NCBI GenBank assembly: GCA_001247695.2
Contig: LGRX02027082.1
Coordinates: forward strand, 1-64,000
Direction: 5' to 3'
Origin: Cymbomonas tetramitiformis
Taxonomy: Eukaryota > Chlorophyta > Pyramimonadophyceae > Pyramimonadales > Pyramimonadaceae
DNA: 64,000 nt
Shown piece after piece: positions 19,060 to 29,599 of the stretch (positions within the stretch are counted from its first letter, which is position 1; the number at the start of each line of letters is the position of its first letter). Both the position numbers and the translations under genes were made by a program. The notes under the pieces are model-generated. The model had not been told where the DNA came from, made no database searches, and saw only the letters and a list, made by a program, of their open reading frames with translations.

Positions 19060-20104
19060 CACCCCAAAATTGCGAGGGCGGGTACACTTACTCTGTTGGG
19101 GCGGGGGCACACTCCACTTCACTGGAACTAGGTCAAAATGGTGAATCCCAGGGGACGACCCTCACCTCAGGCTGCTCTGCCTCCGCGGCGGATGGCTCTT
19201 CTCCGCCGCCTTCTTCTGCTGCTCCGGCTGCCTCTTCGGCGCCGGGTTCCTTGTTCAAGTCAACCGCGGCGGGTTGACCTTGTTGTTGATGACCCCCAGT
19301 TGGGGGTCTCGCTCTTGGTCGCTTCGCAGGGCGACCTGCGAGCCGCTCAGCAGCACCCTGGAAACCACACCAATAAATTAGTCTTCCTTTCCAAACAGTC
19401 CTGCGCCGACCATAACCATTACCAGACCTATGCAGCCGAGGCTCCAAAAAATTCGCAGTTTCCCGATGAACAGAATCCGCACCGCTGGCCGGGCACCATT
19501 GTACTCCAAGGCACTCTGCCTCAACATCCCCCCACGGGCGAGTTGCCGACGGGGCGCAGAAGACATTGTCAAAATTTTAACGGACGGATAATAATTCTAA
19601 TAGTTAGTTGCGGCTTCAAGATAGAAGCCTTCAACCACTCTTCAACTTTTTATTTGAAATAGCTCCTCCTACCTATTTAGTATTCCTAGTATTCTTATTA
19701 CTACGTACGGTGCACGCCTACCACCTGCCTGCTTCTATAAATATTCAGGTCACGCTGTATCTCTGACAGAATTCGAAATACGCGCTGTAATTAATCCGAT
19801 TATAAAAACAACTCGAGCCCTTCGTGTTTTCTGATTGGCCTACGCGTTCACGCGACCTTGCGAGCCATGTCGCTTCGACGTATATAAAACTGAATGCTGC
19901 CTCACTTCACGACACTCGTCGGTTTATAAGTATTTTACTCCCCTTCAGTCCCTCACAAGCGTCCTGGTCACTGATCCCAGTGACTCGCTTGCGGTTTCGG
20001 TCTCGTGCGTCGTCCTCGTGACCTCTTGAATGAGCCCCGGGGCATTCTGAAGCCGGCTCGATGACCCTGCCAGTCATTTTCTGCCTGTCGGATATAAATC
20101 AAGC
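19060..20104. other. Right-end region of the 11-kb element, no supported gene
   Basis: Overlapping ORFs on both strands at 19130-19660 are low-complexity (Leu/Arg- or Glu/Ala-rich) and neither is convincing. A minus-strand first exon ending near 19380 is possible. The region contains AT-rich stretches and a GATTGG box near 19832. Confidence 0.35.
19881..19890 (+). promoter_or_regulatory. TATA-box candidate at the right end of the element
   Basis: TATATAAAAC follows a GATTGGCC box by about 45 bp, which is a plausible core promoter. It points outward toward the right end and the displaced last exon of the DUF7869-like gene. Confidence 0.35.
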
Positions 20105-20165
20105 GAAGGTAAGGAAACCTAACCAAAAGTACGCATTAATAACCAAAGGTAACCAGAAGTAAGGG
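20105..20165. repeat. Right inverted end of the 11-kb element
   Basis: It contains AACCAAAAGTACGC, AACCAAAGGTAACC and a terminal AGAAGTAAGGG. These are inverted counterparts of the left end at 9156-9225. Confidence 0.65.
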
Positions 20166-20166
20166 A

Positions 20167-20439
20167 ATACCTATTCCTAGTGCAGAGCAGTACGTGGACA
20201 ACGCCCAGTGGGAGGTCACCTACGGCCAGATGACAGTCGGCAGCTTTGCGGTGGCTTTCGCGGTGGAATCTGAAAACGACAAGTTCGCTTTCCGCGTACA
20301 ACTGAAGCGAAGCGAATGGTCGGATCCGTTGTACTTGGTGAAGGTGGAGGCGCGCTATCCGTCAACTCAGGAGCCACACCGGCTCGGCCAATCCGGCATG
20401 CGCCATCCCAAAGTGTTTGAAAGTCCTTGGTCAAGCTAA
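20167..20439 (+). CDS. DUF7869-family-like protein, displaced C-terminal segment
   Basis: The open frame reads IPIPSAEQYVDNAQWEVTYG, then MTVGSFAVAFAVESENDKFA, and ends in a stop at 20437-20439. Family members end with a small beta-barrel-like module of the pattern E...IEVGSFA.V......PF.V..V, and this segment fits it. It begins directly outside the right end of the 11-kb element and completes what is missing from exon 4. Simple removal of the element leaves the frame shifted by one base, so an original intron, a small deletion at the insertion, or a different duplication length must be assumed. An AG acceptor (CCTAGTGCAG|AGCAG) is present at 20184-20185. Confidence 0.45.
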   Translation: MPIPSAEQYVDNAQWEVTYGQMTVGSFAVAFAVESENDKFAFRVQLKRSEWSDPLYLVKVEARYPSTQEPHRLGQSGMRHPKVFESPWSS

Positions 20440-21560
20440 TCTAAAGAACTCAGGTCCCTCGAGAATCATCACACACCGTGCAGGCATGGAGAAGGGCCAA
20501 TGTTGAGTCGTGCTCTGCTGGCTAATCTTGCTGTGCCGCCGAGCAGGATGCCGTAGATGAACCCTGAAAAGCAGGGAAGAAGGCTTACCGCGAGAGGCCG
20601 GCCCGGGGCCGTTTGAAGTCAGCCCGGGCCGGTTGCGGGCCGCTCGATTGTTGGATGCGGGCCGTCTCTCAAGGGTCCCGATTATGAAAATTTTCGTGAA
20701 AATTGTGCGATTTTTATGATATTGCCATACTTAAAATTAAAATTTGAAGATTGGCCGGGCTGGCCGAAAGTGGGCCAGTAAAAAATTCCACATGCGGGCC
20801 GCTTCGAAAAAACAAAGCCTTCTTCTCTGCTGAAAAGGCGGGACCCACGGAACCGTGCGGAGAGCCGGCCAAGCGGTGCCAACGTCGTCGTCCACGGAGG
20901 TGTCGGGCATGGGCTCCGGCTCGGCACGATCGACCAAGGGGCGGAAAGGGAATTCAGCCGGGTCATCGTCGTCCACGGCCGCATGCTGTAGCGAAGGCGA
21001 GCCATGGCCCGCCGGGGCATTGGGGGTAGCCGCAGGCGGTACACCACCGGCGGGCCGAGCCCAGGCAGTAACCGTAGGGCGCACCGGCGCCGTCGGCGCG
21101 TCAGGCGGTGCCCTGGAAGGCGCAAATGATGCGGTGCATGAGAAAGGGCACACCCCCTTTGTGGTGCAGGTGGCCATCGGTGACGCCCCAAAGGCAGAAG
21201 CACGTGATGCAAGGGTGGCCGACCCCCTCCCACACCAAGTAGGGGACGCGGGGGTTCTGGGGCGGTTTCCAATCTCCAACGGGCTTGACGACGCCGCCGC
21301 GTGTGTGCACGGAGTTGAACGTGGCACCACCGGCTCCGCCTGCCCGCGCCCCGCCACCACCAGCGCCTGGGGATGGAGAAGAGGCAAGGCGGGAGAGATG
21401 CCCCTCGCTCTACTGCCACACCGTGGCAATGCGGAGGGCGAGGGTGGATAATGTGAACCTGTGGCCAGCGGAGAGCCGTTTTTCTGGTTCTTGTGCTTGC
21501 CTCCTAGCACACCCTGTACGTCTGATTATCACAAAGCAGCCGGGCAAATGAAGCCACATC
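20440..21560. other. GC-rich region with overlapping unassigned ORFs
   Basis: Long frames exist on both strands (plus 20855-21451; minus 20737-21510 and 20682-21419), all Pro/Ala/Gly/Arg-rich, as expected from GC-rich DNA. A minus-strand segment with HPCITCFCLWGVTDGHLHH (about 21160-21220) is the only protein-like part and might be a metal-binding exon. 20590-20660 holds several GGGCCGG motifs. I do not call a gene. Confidence 0.3.
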
Positions 21561-21821
21561 CATCGCATCATCTGAAATCGAATCCTCTCCGGAAGAACTC
21601 ATAACCCTGTATGTCACCATGCACGAAACACAAATTAAGCAAACATAAATCATGAATGATATAAATATAAAACGGCCCTGCTAAAGCCGCCCCGGAGGTT
21701 TAGCAGACTAACATATTCAAGGTTTGATATGAAATGATATCATATCATATACAACAACAAGACAAAATGATATACACAACAACAAAAAGAGATATTTCAT
21801 ATATGGTTACTGCCCAACGAT

Positions 21822-22853
21822 CCTTGTGACAGGACTGGAATCGCGTCCGGTCCTGTCACAAGGACCGACTTTTCGGGAATTTTTTAAGCCGTCCTCTTGG
21901 CGTTCCGAGTGCACCCCACCCGGAATGTTAGTTTCCAATGGACCTATAATATGTGCCTTCACGCGCTATTGGCAGCACATCGTCATGAAATGAGTATATC
22001 CAGTGCATTTGAATCATGTACCCTATCATTTTTCACTTGCAACTTTCGGAGGACGTTCAAACACACATCATGCCTTTAATAATTTTTATCCAATTGAATA
22101 TTAGGTCTCGCAAGCCCGCCAACCTTCCAAGATATAGCCTAACATCATACCCAATCATACGCAAAATATTATGCACGTTCTCAGTGTATATTGGGTCGTA
22201 TATCCACTCTCATATATCGAGTGCTCCTATATCCACTCGTATATCCACTCTTTTATGCAGCAAAGCTTTCTTGAAGGGTTGAAGAATTTTGTCGAATAGC
22301 ATCTGCATTATTCACTTATGGCTGCTAGCACATTGTAGTGTTCATATATACACATCAATTGATTTTTGAGCTATTAGCATCACCATAACTTGCAGTATTG
22401 TGCATTGCATGTACTCTAGAAATTATGGGTTGACATATTTTTTCAGATCCTAATATGCATATGATCCGAAATTCCGTGAGTGCATGCTATTGTGAGCCAT
22501 GACTGCGGAAGTATTATGACTATCTATGAGGTGGTGCATATTAGAGGGCACTATTGGGTCATGAATATGACAGGTTTAATTGCTAGATGCATTTGGAGGC
22601 CATCTAATAGGTGTACGCGGCTTCGGGCACTCCGGTTCTTGTGAAAGGACCGGCAATTTTATTTAATTTTCGTCGGCACTACCCCCGGGCTTCATTCCTC
22701 TCAAGCACATGCCCATATCGAGTATAGCACCCAAAAGAGGTTCGTAATAAATTGTTGGACACCCAAATATGATGTCAAAACACTCAAATATCAACTATAT
22801 CAAACGCGGCGGATAGCCCCAAATCACAATTTTCGGTCCTTGTGACAGGACCG
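21822..22853. mobile_element. ~1-kb AT-rich unit bounded by inverted CGGTCCTGTCACAAGGACCG
   Basis: CGGTCCTGTCACAAGGACCG is at 21848-21867, and its exact reverse complement but for the centre, CGGTCCTTGTGACAGGACCG, is at 22834-22853. A related copy (CCGGTTCTTGTGAAAGGACC) lies at 22632-22652, and an inverted half at 21822-21835 forms a 14-bp stem with the left copy. There is no coding capacity. It may be a small non-autonomous element or a cluster of the same dispersed palindrome. Confidence 0.4.
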
Positions 22854-22861
22854 TGATTTTG

Positions 22862-24735
22862 GGCAGGAGCCATATACACAACAAAATATCACAACAAATA
22901 AAAAGGAAAAAGGGTGAAAGCCCCACGCGTTTTGTGTCACCACTCCACGCTGTGTTTTGCTCCACGTTTTTCGTGTCACCGCTCCACGCATGTGACATAT
23001 GTCATATCACGGTCATTCGCGAAGGACCGTCGCGTCGTGCCGATGCCGTGTCCCGTGCGTGTGTCGCAGAACACTCCTCCCCTCCGCTCGAGGAGGAGGA
23101 ATGCATTGTCTCGCCCCGCTCGTGTCGTGCAGGCAGATGCAAGCGAAGGGCAAGGGCTGAGGATAGCGGCAGTTGCATATAGTTTAGGAGCATATGAAAA
23201 ATATTTTCGTTCAGAAATAGTTTTTATGTGCTTCTAGGCTCGCTTAGGTACTGATATCGCTGACGGGAAGGGCGGGTCGCAAGCATCTTTGAAGCATTCG
23301 CGTTTCAAAGATGCGTTTTGTATTTTGGGTGCGACTACCCAAATTACAAATCAGCCGAGCGCTTCCCGTTAGCGCGGGGTATTCAGCATCAAACTGTTGC
23401 ATATTCATAAGGTTGCGACTTAGGATCCAAGCGCACAAAGGCATCGGGCGAGTATCTTGGACACGAACAAGATTCTACAAGCCTTGTTTTGGGTTTGGGT
23501 TTGAATCTACCCAGACCCAAAACTGCCTAGCAGAATAGGAGTTCTCGTGCGTCTTAGCACGCAAAACGCCGCATAAATATTCACAACAGTAATATGAGTT
23601 GCGCTCCCGTCGTTCAAGGTCTAATGTTGAGAACTCGCGAGACGAGAGTATGTCAACATCGTGCGTTTTGGGTTTCGGTTTGAATCTACCCAAACCCAAA
23701 ACTGCCTAGCAGCATAGGGGTTCTCGTGCGTTTCAGCACGCAAAACTCCGCACAAATGTTCAAAACAGTAATATGAATTCCGCTCCCGATGCTCAAGGTC
23801 TGATGTTAAGAACTCGCGAGACGAGAGTATGTCAACACTCGCGAGACATGTTTTGGGTTTGGGTTGGACTGGCATGTCTCGTAGGATATCAAAGTTTTGG
23901 GTTTGGGTAGATTCAAACCCAAACCCAAAACGCAAGATGTTGACATACTCTCGTCTCGCGAGTTCTCAACATTAGACCTTGAACGACGGGATCGCAACTC
24001 ATATTACTGTTATGATTACTTATGCGGAGTTTCGCGTGCTGAAACGCACGAGAACTCCTATTCTACTAGGCAGTTTTGGGTTTGGGTAGATTCAAACCCA
24101 AACCCAAAACAAGGCTTGTAGAATCTTGTTCGTGTCCAAGATACTCGCCCGATGCCTTTGTGCGCTTGGATCCTAAGTCGCAACCTTATGAATATGCAAC
24201 AGTTTGATGCTGAATACCCCGCGCTAACGGGAAGCGCTCGGCTGATTTGTAATTTGGGTAGTCGCACCCAAAATACAAAACGCATCTTTGAAACGCGAAT
24301 GCTTCAAAGATGCTTGCGACCCGCCCTTCCCGTCAGCGGTCTTAGTATCTAAGCGATCCCAGAAGCACATAAAAACTATTTCTGAACGAAAATATTTTTC
24401 GTATGCTCCTAAACTATATGCAACTGCCGCTATCCTCAGCCCTTTCCCTTGCCTTTGCCCTTGCCCTCGCCCTTGCCCTCCGCTTGCCTTGCTTGCGCTC
24501 GCTACCATTTTTCAGGATCTGACCGATCTGACCGAGCGACAGATGACATCGCGACACGAGCGGGGCGAGAACATTCCTCCTCCTCTGTGTCACAGAAACG
24601 AAACGAAAAGCGACATGACATGAGATGACGCACGTGGAGTCGTGACACGAAAAATGTGGAGTAAAACACGGCGTGGAGTGCTTACACAAAACGCGTGGAG
24701 TTTTCACCGGTCACCCAAATAAAAATATACACAAC
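22862..24735. mobile_element. Foldback element 1 (arms ~0.9 kb, symmetric about 23798)
   Basis: The left half is repeated as reverse complement in the right half. Identical translated stretches occur at 23311-23538 (plus) and 24058-24285 (minus), and likewise at 23244-23444/24152-24352 and 23475-23699/23897-24121. All are symmetric about 23798. The outer parts (ACTCCACGC..., GTGACACGAAAAA) match with more changes. The inner parts carry several TTTGGGTTTGGGTTTGAATC / CCCAAACCCAAAAC pairs. Flanks share ATATACACAACAMAATAT (22871 and 24725) in direct orientation, a possible target duplication. There is no transposase. Confidence 0.85.
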
Positions 24736-24789
24736 ACAATATGGAGCAAAGAAATATCATGTATTAAAAAATGGTGTGCTATTCCTCTA

Positions 24790-26545
24790 AGTTATCTGAC
24801 TCATCCGCGGACGAGTCGCCCGCAGAAATAGACCGAGCTGAAGGGCGACTCATCCGCGGACGCCCGGTCGAGTCAGGCGACTCTAAACGAGTTGCCCGAA
24901 GGATAGGCCGGGAAGGGCGACTCATCCGCGGATGAGTCGCCCGAAGAATAGTCGAGGTGAAGGGCGACGCATCCGTGGACGAGTTGCCCGGAAGAATAGG
25001 CCGAGTGGCGAATCATCCGCGGATGAGTTGCCACAAGAATAGATCGAGGCCAAGGGCGACTCATCCAGATGAGTCGCCCGAAGGATCGGCCGAGCTAAAG
25101 GGCGACGCATCCGCGGATGAGTTGCCCGAAGGATAGGTCGAGCCGAAGGGCGACTTATCCGTGGATGAGTTGCCGGAAGGATAGGCCGGGGCGACTTATC
25201 CGCGGATGAGTCGCCCGAAGAAATAGACCTACCGAGCTGAAGGGCGACTCATCCGCGGACGAGTTGCCCGAAAAATATACCGAGCTGAAAGGCGAATCAT
25301 CCGCGGATGAGTTGCCACAAGAATAGATCGAGCTGAAGGGCGACGTTCATCCGCGGATGAGTTGCCCGAAGGATCGGCCGAGCTGAAGGGCGATGCATCC
25401 GCGGATGTGTTGCCCTAAGGATAGGCCGAGCTGAAGGGCGACTTATCCGTGGATAAGCTGCCCGAAGAAATAGACCGAGCTGAAGGGCGACTTATCCGCG
25501 GATGAGTCGCCCGAAGAATAGACCGAGCTGAAGGGCGACTCATCCGCGGATGAGTCGCCCGAAGAATAGGCCGAGGTGAAGGGCGACGCATCCGCGGATG
25601 AGTTGCCCGAATAATAGGCCGAGCTGAAGGGCGAATCATCCGCGGATGAGTTGCCACAAGAATAGATCGAGCTGAAGGGCGACTCATCCACGGATGAGTT
25701 GCCCGAAGGATCGGCCGAGCTAAAGGGCGACGCATCCGCGGATGAGTTGCCCGAAGGATAGGCCGAGCCGAAGGGCGACTTATCCGTGGATGAGCTGCCC
25801 GAAGGATAGACCGAGCTGAAGGGCGACTTATCCGCGGATGAGTCGCCCGAAGAATAGACCGAGCTGAAGGGCGACCCATCCGCGGATGAGTCGCCCGAAG
25901 AATAGGCCGAGGTGAAGGGCGACGCATCCGCGGATGAGTTGCCCGAAGAATAGGCCGAGCTGAAGGGCGACTTATCCGCGGATGAGCTGCCCGAAGGATA
26001 GGCCGAGCTGAAGGGCGACTTATCCGCGGATGAGTCGCCCGAAGAAATATACCTACGGAGCTGAAGGGCGACTCATCCGCGGATGAGTTGCCCGAATAAT
26101 AGGCCGAGCTGAAGGGCGAATCATCCGCGGATGAGTTGCCACAAGAATAGATCGAGCTGAAGGGCGACTCATCCGCGGATGAGTTGCCCGAAGGATCGGT
26201 CGAGCTAAAGGGCGACGCATCCGCGGATGAGTTGCCCGAAGGATAGGCCGAGCTGAAGGGCGACTTATCCGTGGATGAGCTGCCCGAAGGATAGACCGAG
26301 CTGAAGGGCGACTTATCCGCGGATGAGTCGCCCGAAGAATAGACCGAGCTGAAGGGCGACCCATCCGCGGATGAGTCGCCCGAAGAATAGGCCGAGGTGA
26401 AGGGCGACGCATCCGCGGATGAGTTGCCCGAAGAATAGGCCGAGCTGAAGGGCGAATCATCCGCGGATGAGTTGCCACAAGAATAGATCGAGCTGAAGGG
26501 CGACTCATCCGCGGATGAGTCGCCCGAAGAATAGGCAGAGCTGAT
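24790..26545. repeat. 48-bp satellite with a 28-bp palindrome core
   Basis: About 36 units of 48 bp contain a perfect palindrome whose half is GGGCGACTCATCCG, centred on CCGCGG and followed by AAGAATAGGCCGAGCTGAA. Higher-order blocks of several units are themselves duplicated, for example around 25480-25780 and 25840-26180. Two minus-strand frames are open for hundreds of codons only because 48 is divisible by three. Confidence 0.95.
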
Positions 26546-26579
26546 AGGCATATGCTCTTATTTCTTGGAACGGCCGAGC

Positions 26580-27260
26580 TGAAATAGCGTCAGGAAAGGC
26601 TTCCGCGGATTCAGTACCGCCCATGCGCGGAGAGGTAAAGCGTGAGTAATCCGCGGACAAGCACGAAGAAAACAGCTTGCCAAAGAAAGCAGCAAAGAGC
26701 GTCAAGATAAACAAAAGACTTCCTTCCGCGGACTCAGTATCGCAAATAGCACAATGCGCGGAGAGGTATAGCGTGAGTAATCCGCGGACACGCATGAAAG
26801 AAAATATCTTCCAAACAACAACAGCAAAGAGCGTCAAGATAAACAAAAGACTTCCTTCCGCGGACTCAGTATCGCAAAGTGCAAAATACGCGGAGAGGTA
26901 TAGCGTGAGTAATCCGCGGACAAGCACGAAGAAAGTAGCTTCTCAAGAAAAGCCGCAAAGAGCGTCAAGATAAACAAAAGACTTCCTTCCGCGGACTCAG
27001 TATCGCAAATAGCATAATGCGCGGAGAGGTATAGCGTGAGTAATCCGCGGACAAGCACGAAGAAAATAGCTTCTCAAGAAAAGCAGCAAAGAGCGTCAAG
27101 ATAAAGAACGACTTCCTTCCGCGGATTCAGTATCGCAAAGTGCACAATGCGCGGAGAGCTAAAGCGTGAGTAATCCGCGGACAAGCACGAAGAAAATAGC
27201 TTGCCAAAAAAACAGCAAAAAACATCAACATATAAAAAATAGCTACTGAAGCACAAGTAA
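26580..27260. repeat. ~130-bp tandem repeat with CCGCGGA motifs
   Basis: About five copies of AAGAGCGTCAAGATAAACAA, then CTTCCTTCCGCGGACTCAGT, then GTGAGTAATCCGCGGACAAG. The CCGCGGA motif links it to the neighbouring 48-bp satellite. Non-coding. Confidence 0.85.
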
Positions 27261-27299
27261 TCCGCGGGCAACCAAAGGCATATTACCTTCGCAGCCGCT

Positions 27300-27985
27300 A
27301 CTTTTCTTCGGTCAACGAAGAAAAGGGCCTTGCGAGTGAAATAAAGAAGGTATGTACTTTCGTTTTAGATCAAGATGACCGAATGACGATGACCGCAAAC
27401 TTGAATAATTTTAGACCAGTCATTACATCTCGATCGGATTCTGAATATCGGAAACATGATGACGCCGATGACCAGGAAATTTTGTCATGACTGCTTTCTA
27501 ATATTTTAGACCAATGAATATCGAGTATCTAATTATTGTAGGATCGAGCATCAGACTGCCTACTTGATTTATCATCGACAACTTCGTTCATGAATTCATT
27601 TCTTCAAAAATTTAGACGACGCATGCACCTCCAATTCAAATGATTATTCTTGATACAAGTATACGGAAATAATCTCAGATATCAAAAAATGGTACACAAG
27701 CTTGTGCAAATAGGCAATGCGGGGGAAACCACAATATCGCACAAATAGATACGAGCATAAAACAAACTTCATCCAGGCGTCCGTTCCAAGAGAGGAGTAA
27801 CACATTCGAATCTCTTGAAAGTCGTATCAGCTTAAAGCATCGTGATAATGAGGTGGTATCTGAAAGGAAGCGTAAAGAATATTTCCGCAGACCCATTTTG
27901 AACCGTCCAAGAAAATCAGGCTTCGTTGGTACTGTAAACAGGTATAACATCTCTGCTTATGCCTTGCTTTTGATATTCTGATATG
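27300..27985. other. AT-rich spacer, no gene seen
   Basis: A 91-codon minus-strand frame at 27675-27950 has no recognisable feature and no context. I do not call it. Confidence 0.4.
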
Positions 27986-28080
27986 CCTTCAGCTCGGCGA
28001 CTCCAGCGGGCGACTCATGATCCGCGGATGAGTCGCCCTTCAGCTCGGCGACTCCAGCGGCCGACTCATCTGCGGATTCG
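27985..28080. repeat. Outlying copies of the 48-bp palindromic unit
   Basis: Two copies of CTTCAGCTCGGCGACTCCAG, each followed by a GCGACTCATC/GATGAGTCGC palindrome, lie 1.4 kb away from the main array and in opposite orientation. Confidence 0.8.
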
Positions 28081-28129
28081 ATATGCATTCGATAACACTA
28101 GCCAGCATCAGTTTAATGCAAGTGTTGGT

Positions 28130-28171
28130 AATCTTACATTCTTTAGCATGTGCGTCAAAGAATGTAAGATT
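28130..28171. repeat. 15-bp perfect inverted repeat (hairpin)
   Basis: AATCTTACATTCTTT and AAAGAATGTAAGATT are separated by 12 nt. It could be a MITE core or a structured RNA. No T-run terminator context is seen. Confidence 0.7.
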
Positions 28172-28541
28172 AATGCACGAGTTAAGCTGTAACGTTAATC
28201 TCACGTGCGTGTTCTTATAATAACACCTTTTAATGCAAATCTAACAGTGTGCAAATTTCCGGATATGTGTGGTCGCGCGCTAAATGCACGCATCAAGTGT
28301 GTCAGCGTCCGGGCCGTTCATCCGCCTGATCCCAAGGACTTTCGTATAGTCGAGGTCGGCGATGTCCTCGCCACCAGGGCTACCATACCCTGCTCTGCTG
28401 CATACCCCTTTTTGCAAATCCGCGGCGGGCTCGGCGGCACCGATGTTGGTTTGCAGCTCCTGCGCTTCTCACCAGGAGAGGGCGGTTGACAAGATATCGA
28501 CGCTCGCTGAACGATGTCGCCGAAACTGCTGAAACTACTGA

Positions 28542-28859
28542 GTACTGACTGCTCCGCTGCAAGATGGCGGCGCAGCCTTACTGAAGCCTCTGGGTTACAA
28601 TGGCCCAGAGACGCTGCCAAATGTGAACTTGCCGCATGGTACCATGGCTGGCGTAAAGGAGGTGGTCATTAAAAAAACCCGTCGATGCAGGCGGATCTTT
28701 CCGCTCTCTTTAGCTAGTCCCCTCCCTTTCTGCCTTTGCGAGCTGCGCCGCCGCGTTCTGGCGCTAGGCCCCTGCGTGTGGGCGGCGCCTTGCGTAAATG
28801 GCGGAGGCGGAATCAAAGGTCGATGTAGTCGCCAAGCCAGTCGCAGTCTTGCTAGCTAG
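28542..28859 (+). CDS. Possible coding exon of unknown function
   Basis: The frame reads VLTAPLQDGGAALLKPLGYN, then GPETLPNVNLPHGTMAGVKE and VVIKKTRR before turning Leu/Cys-rich. The first 50 residues look like real protein, with balanced composition and no repeat. No start codon precedes it in frame, so it would be an internal exon or a fragment. No family is recognised. Confidence 0.3.
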   Translation, partial: VLTAPLQDGGAALLKPLGYNGPETLPNVNLPHGTMAGVKEVVIKKTRRCRRIFPLSLASPLPFCLCELRRRVLALGPCVWAAPCVNGGGGIKGRCSRQASRSLAS

Positions 28860-29328
28860 CCCGCTGAAATGCGGGAGCGGGAAATGCGGGACGAGTGGCG
28901 TGCAGAGCCAGGTGCATCAGGTTCTGCTGAGGCGTGAGCGCGATGGTCTCGTTGTCGCCGATGCACTCTGGCAGCGGCTCCCCTTGCCTTCGCGCAAACC
29001 TCTGGGCTCTACTACGCAGCCCGTGAGCCGTGCTGATGAGCAGCTCTAGCTAGGCTCATTTCCGTTGCTTCAGCCGGTTTGCCGATCCGCTTGATGCTTC
29101 CTCATGCCGTGAAAGCCCGCTTTAACACAAAATTCTCGTGTAAAATTTCAACAATATATTATCTTTATCAATTTTATCGCTTGAATTTCGATGAAAATTC
29201 CGTGCAGGCGTTGCGCCCCGTCCGTTCGCTCCTTTCGTTGTTTTCCCGTCATCGCATAATTATTACCGCAAGGTCGCGGCTTCCAGGGCTCAAAGGTACG
29301 CTAGGCATCTCACACTCTCTCGACGCTG

Positions 29329-29559
29329 TTGGGCCTGTGGCCTTCGCTCGAGGGAGTCCTATCACAGTCTCTCAATTCGTCAGTTCTCACGCTGCCTCTC
29401 TCGATGCTGGTGGGGCATTCGAAACGTCCGAGAAAGCTGTCAGCAAGAACGAAGCCAAAACAGAAGAGCGAACCGACGGCGAAGGGCAAGGAAGCGGCCA
29501 CTGCCGAATCTGAGGAAGACGCATTAGATGAAGATAACGCAGATGATAATGATGCATAA
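29329..29559 (+). CDS. Possible C-terminal exon with basic then acidic tail
   Basis: The last 55 residues run KRPRKLSARTKPKQKSEPTA and then GKEAATAESEEDALDEDN to a stop at 29557-29559. A Lys-rich segment followed by an Asp/Glu tail is typical of a nuclear protein C-terminus. The first part of the frame is less convincing and an upstream splice acceptor is likely. It may belong with the fragment at 28542-28859 on the same strand. Confidence 0.3.
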   Translation: MGLWPSLEGVLSQSLNSSVLTLPLSMLVGHSKRPRKLSARTKPKQKSEPTAKGKEAATAESEEDALDEDNADDNDA

Positions 29560-29599
29560 ATTAGTAGGATTTGTCGACCGCCCTGACTGATAGTATCAG

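Larger units (their letters stand above)
9156..20165 (-). mobile_element. 11-kb Tnp2 (CACTA/KDZ)-like DNA transposon inserted in the DUF7869-like gene
   Basis: The two ends are inverted copies. The left begins CCCTTACTTTCGGTTAC. The reverse complement of the right begins CCCTTACTTCTGGTTAC. Both continue with related CTTTTGGTTA motifs for about 60 bp. Between them lie minus-strand ORFs for a Tnp2-like transposase, further minus-strand ORFs and two satellite arrays. The host gene is recognisable on both sides. Immediate flanks are GAA on the left and (G)AA on the right, so a 2-3 bp target duplication is possible but not proved. The CACTA/KDZ assignment comes from the transposase, not from the termini. 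Confidence 0.55.

Noticed and set aside
16396..19277. Many ORFs of 60-200 codons on both strands
   Set aside because: They recur with the 438-bp and 209-bp tandem units, on both strands and in several frames. That is the signature of repeats, not genes.
20682..21510. Overlapping ORFs of 190-257 codons on both strands
   Set aside because: All are Pro/Ala/Gly/Arg-rich in a GC-rich stretch with no domain. Simultaneous opening of several frames points to base composition.
23480..24120. Telomere-like TTTGGG repeats
   Set aside because: The repeats are short, interspersed and inverted within a foldback. They do not form a tandem run of a telomere unit.
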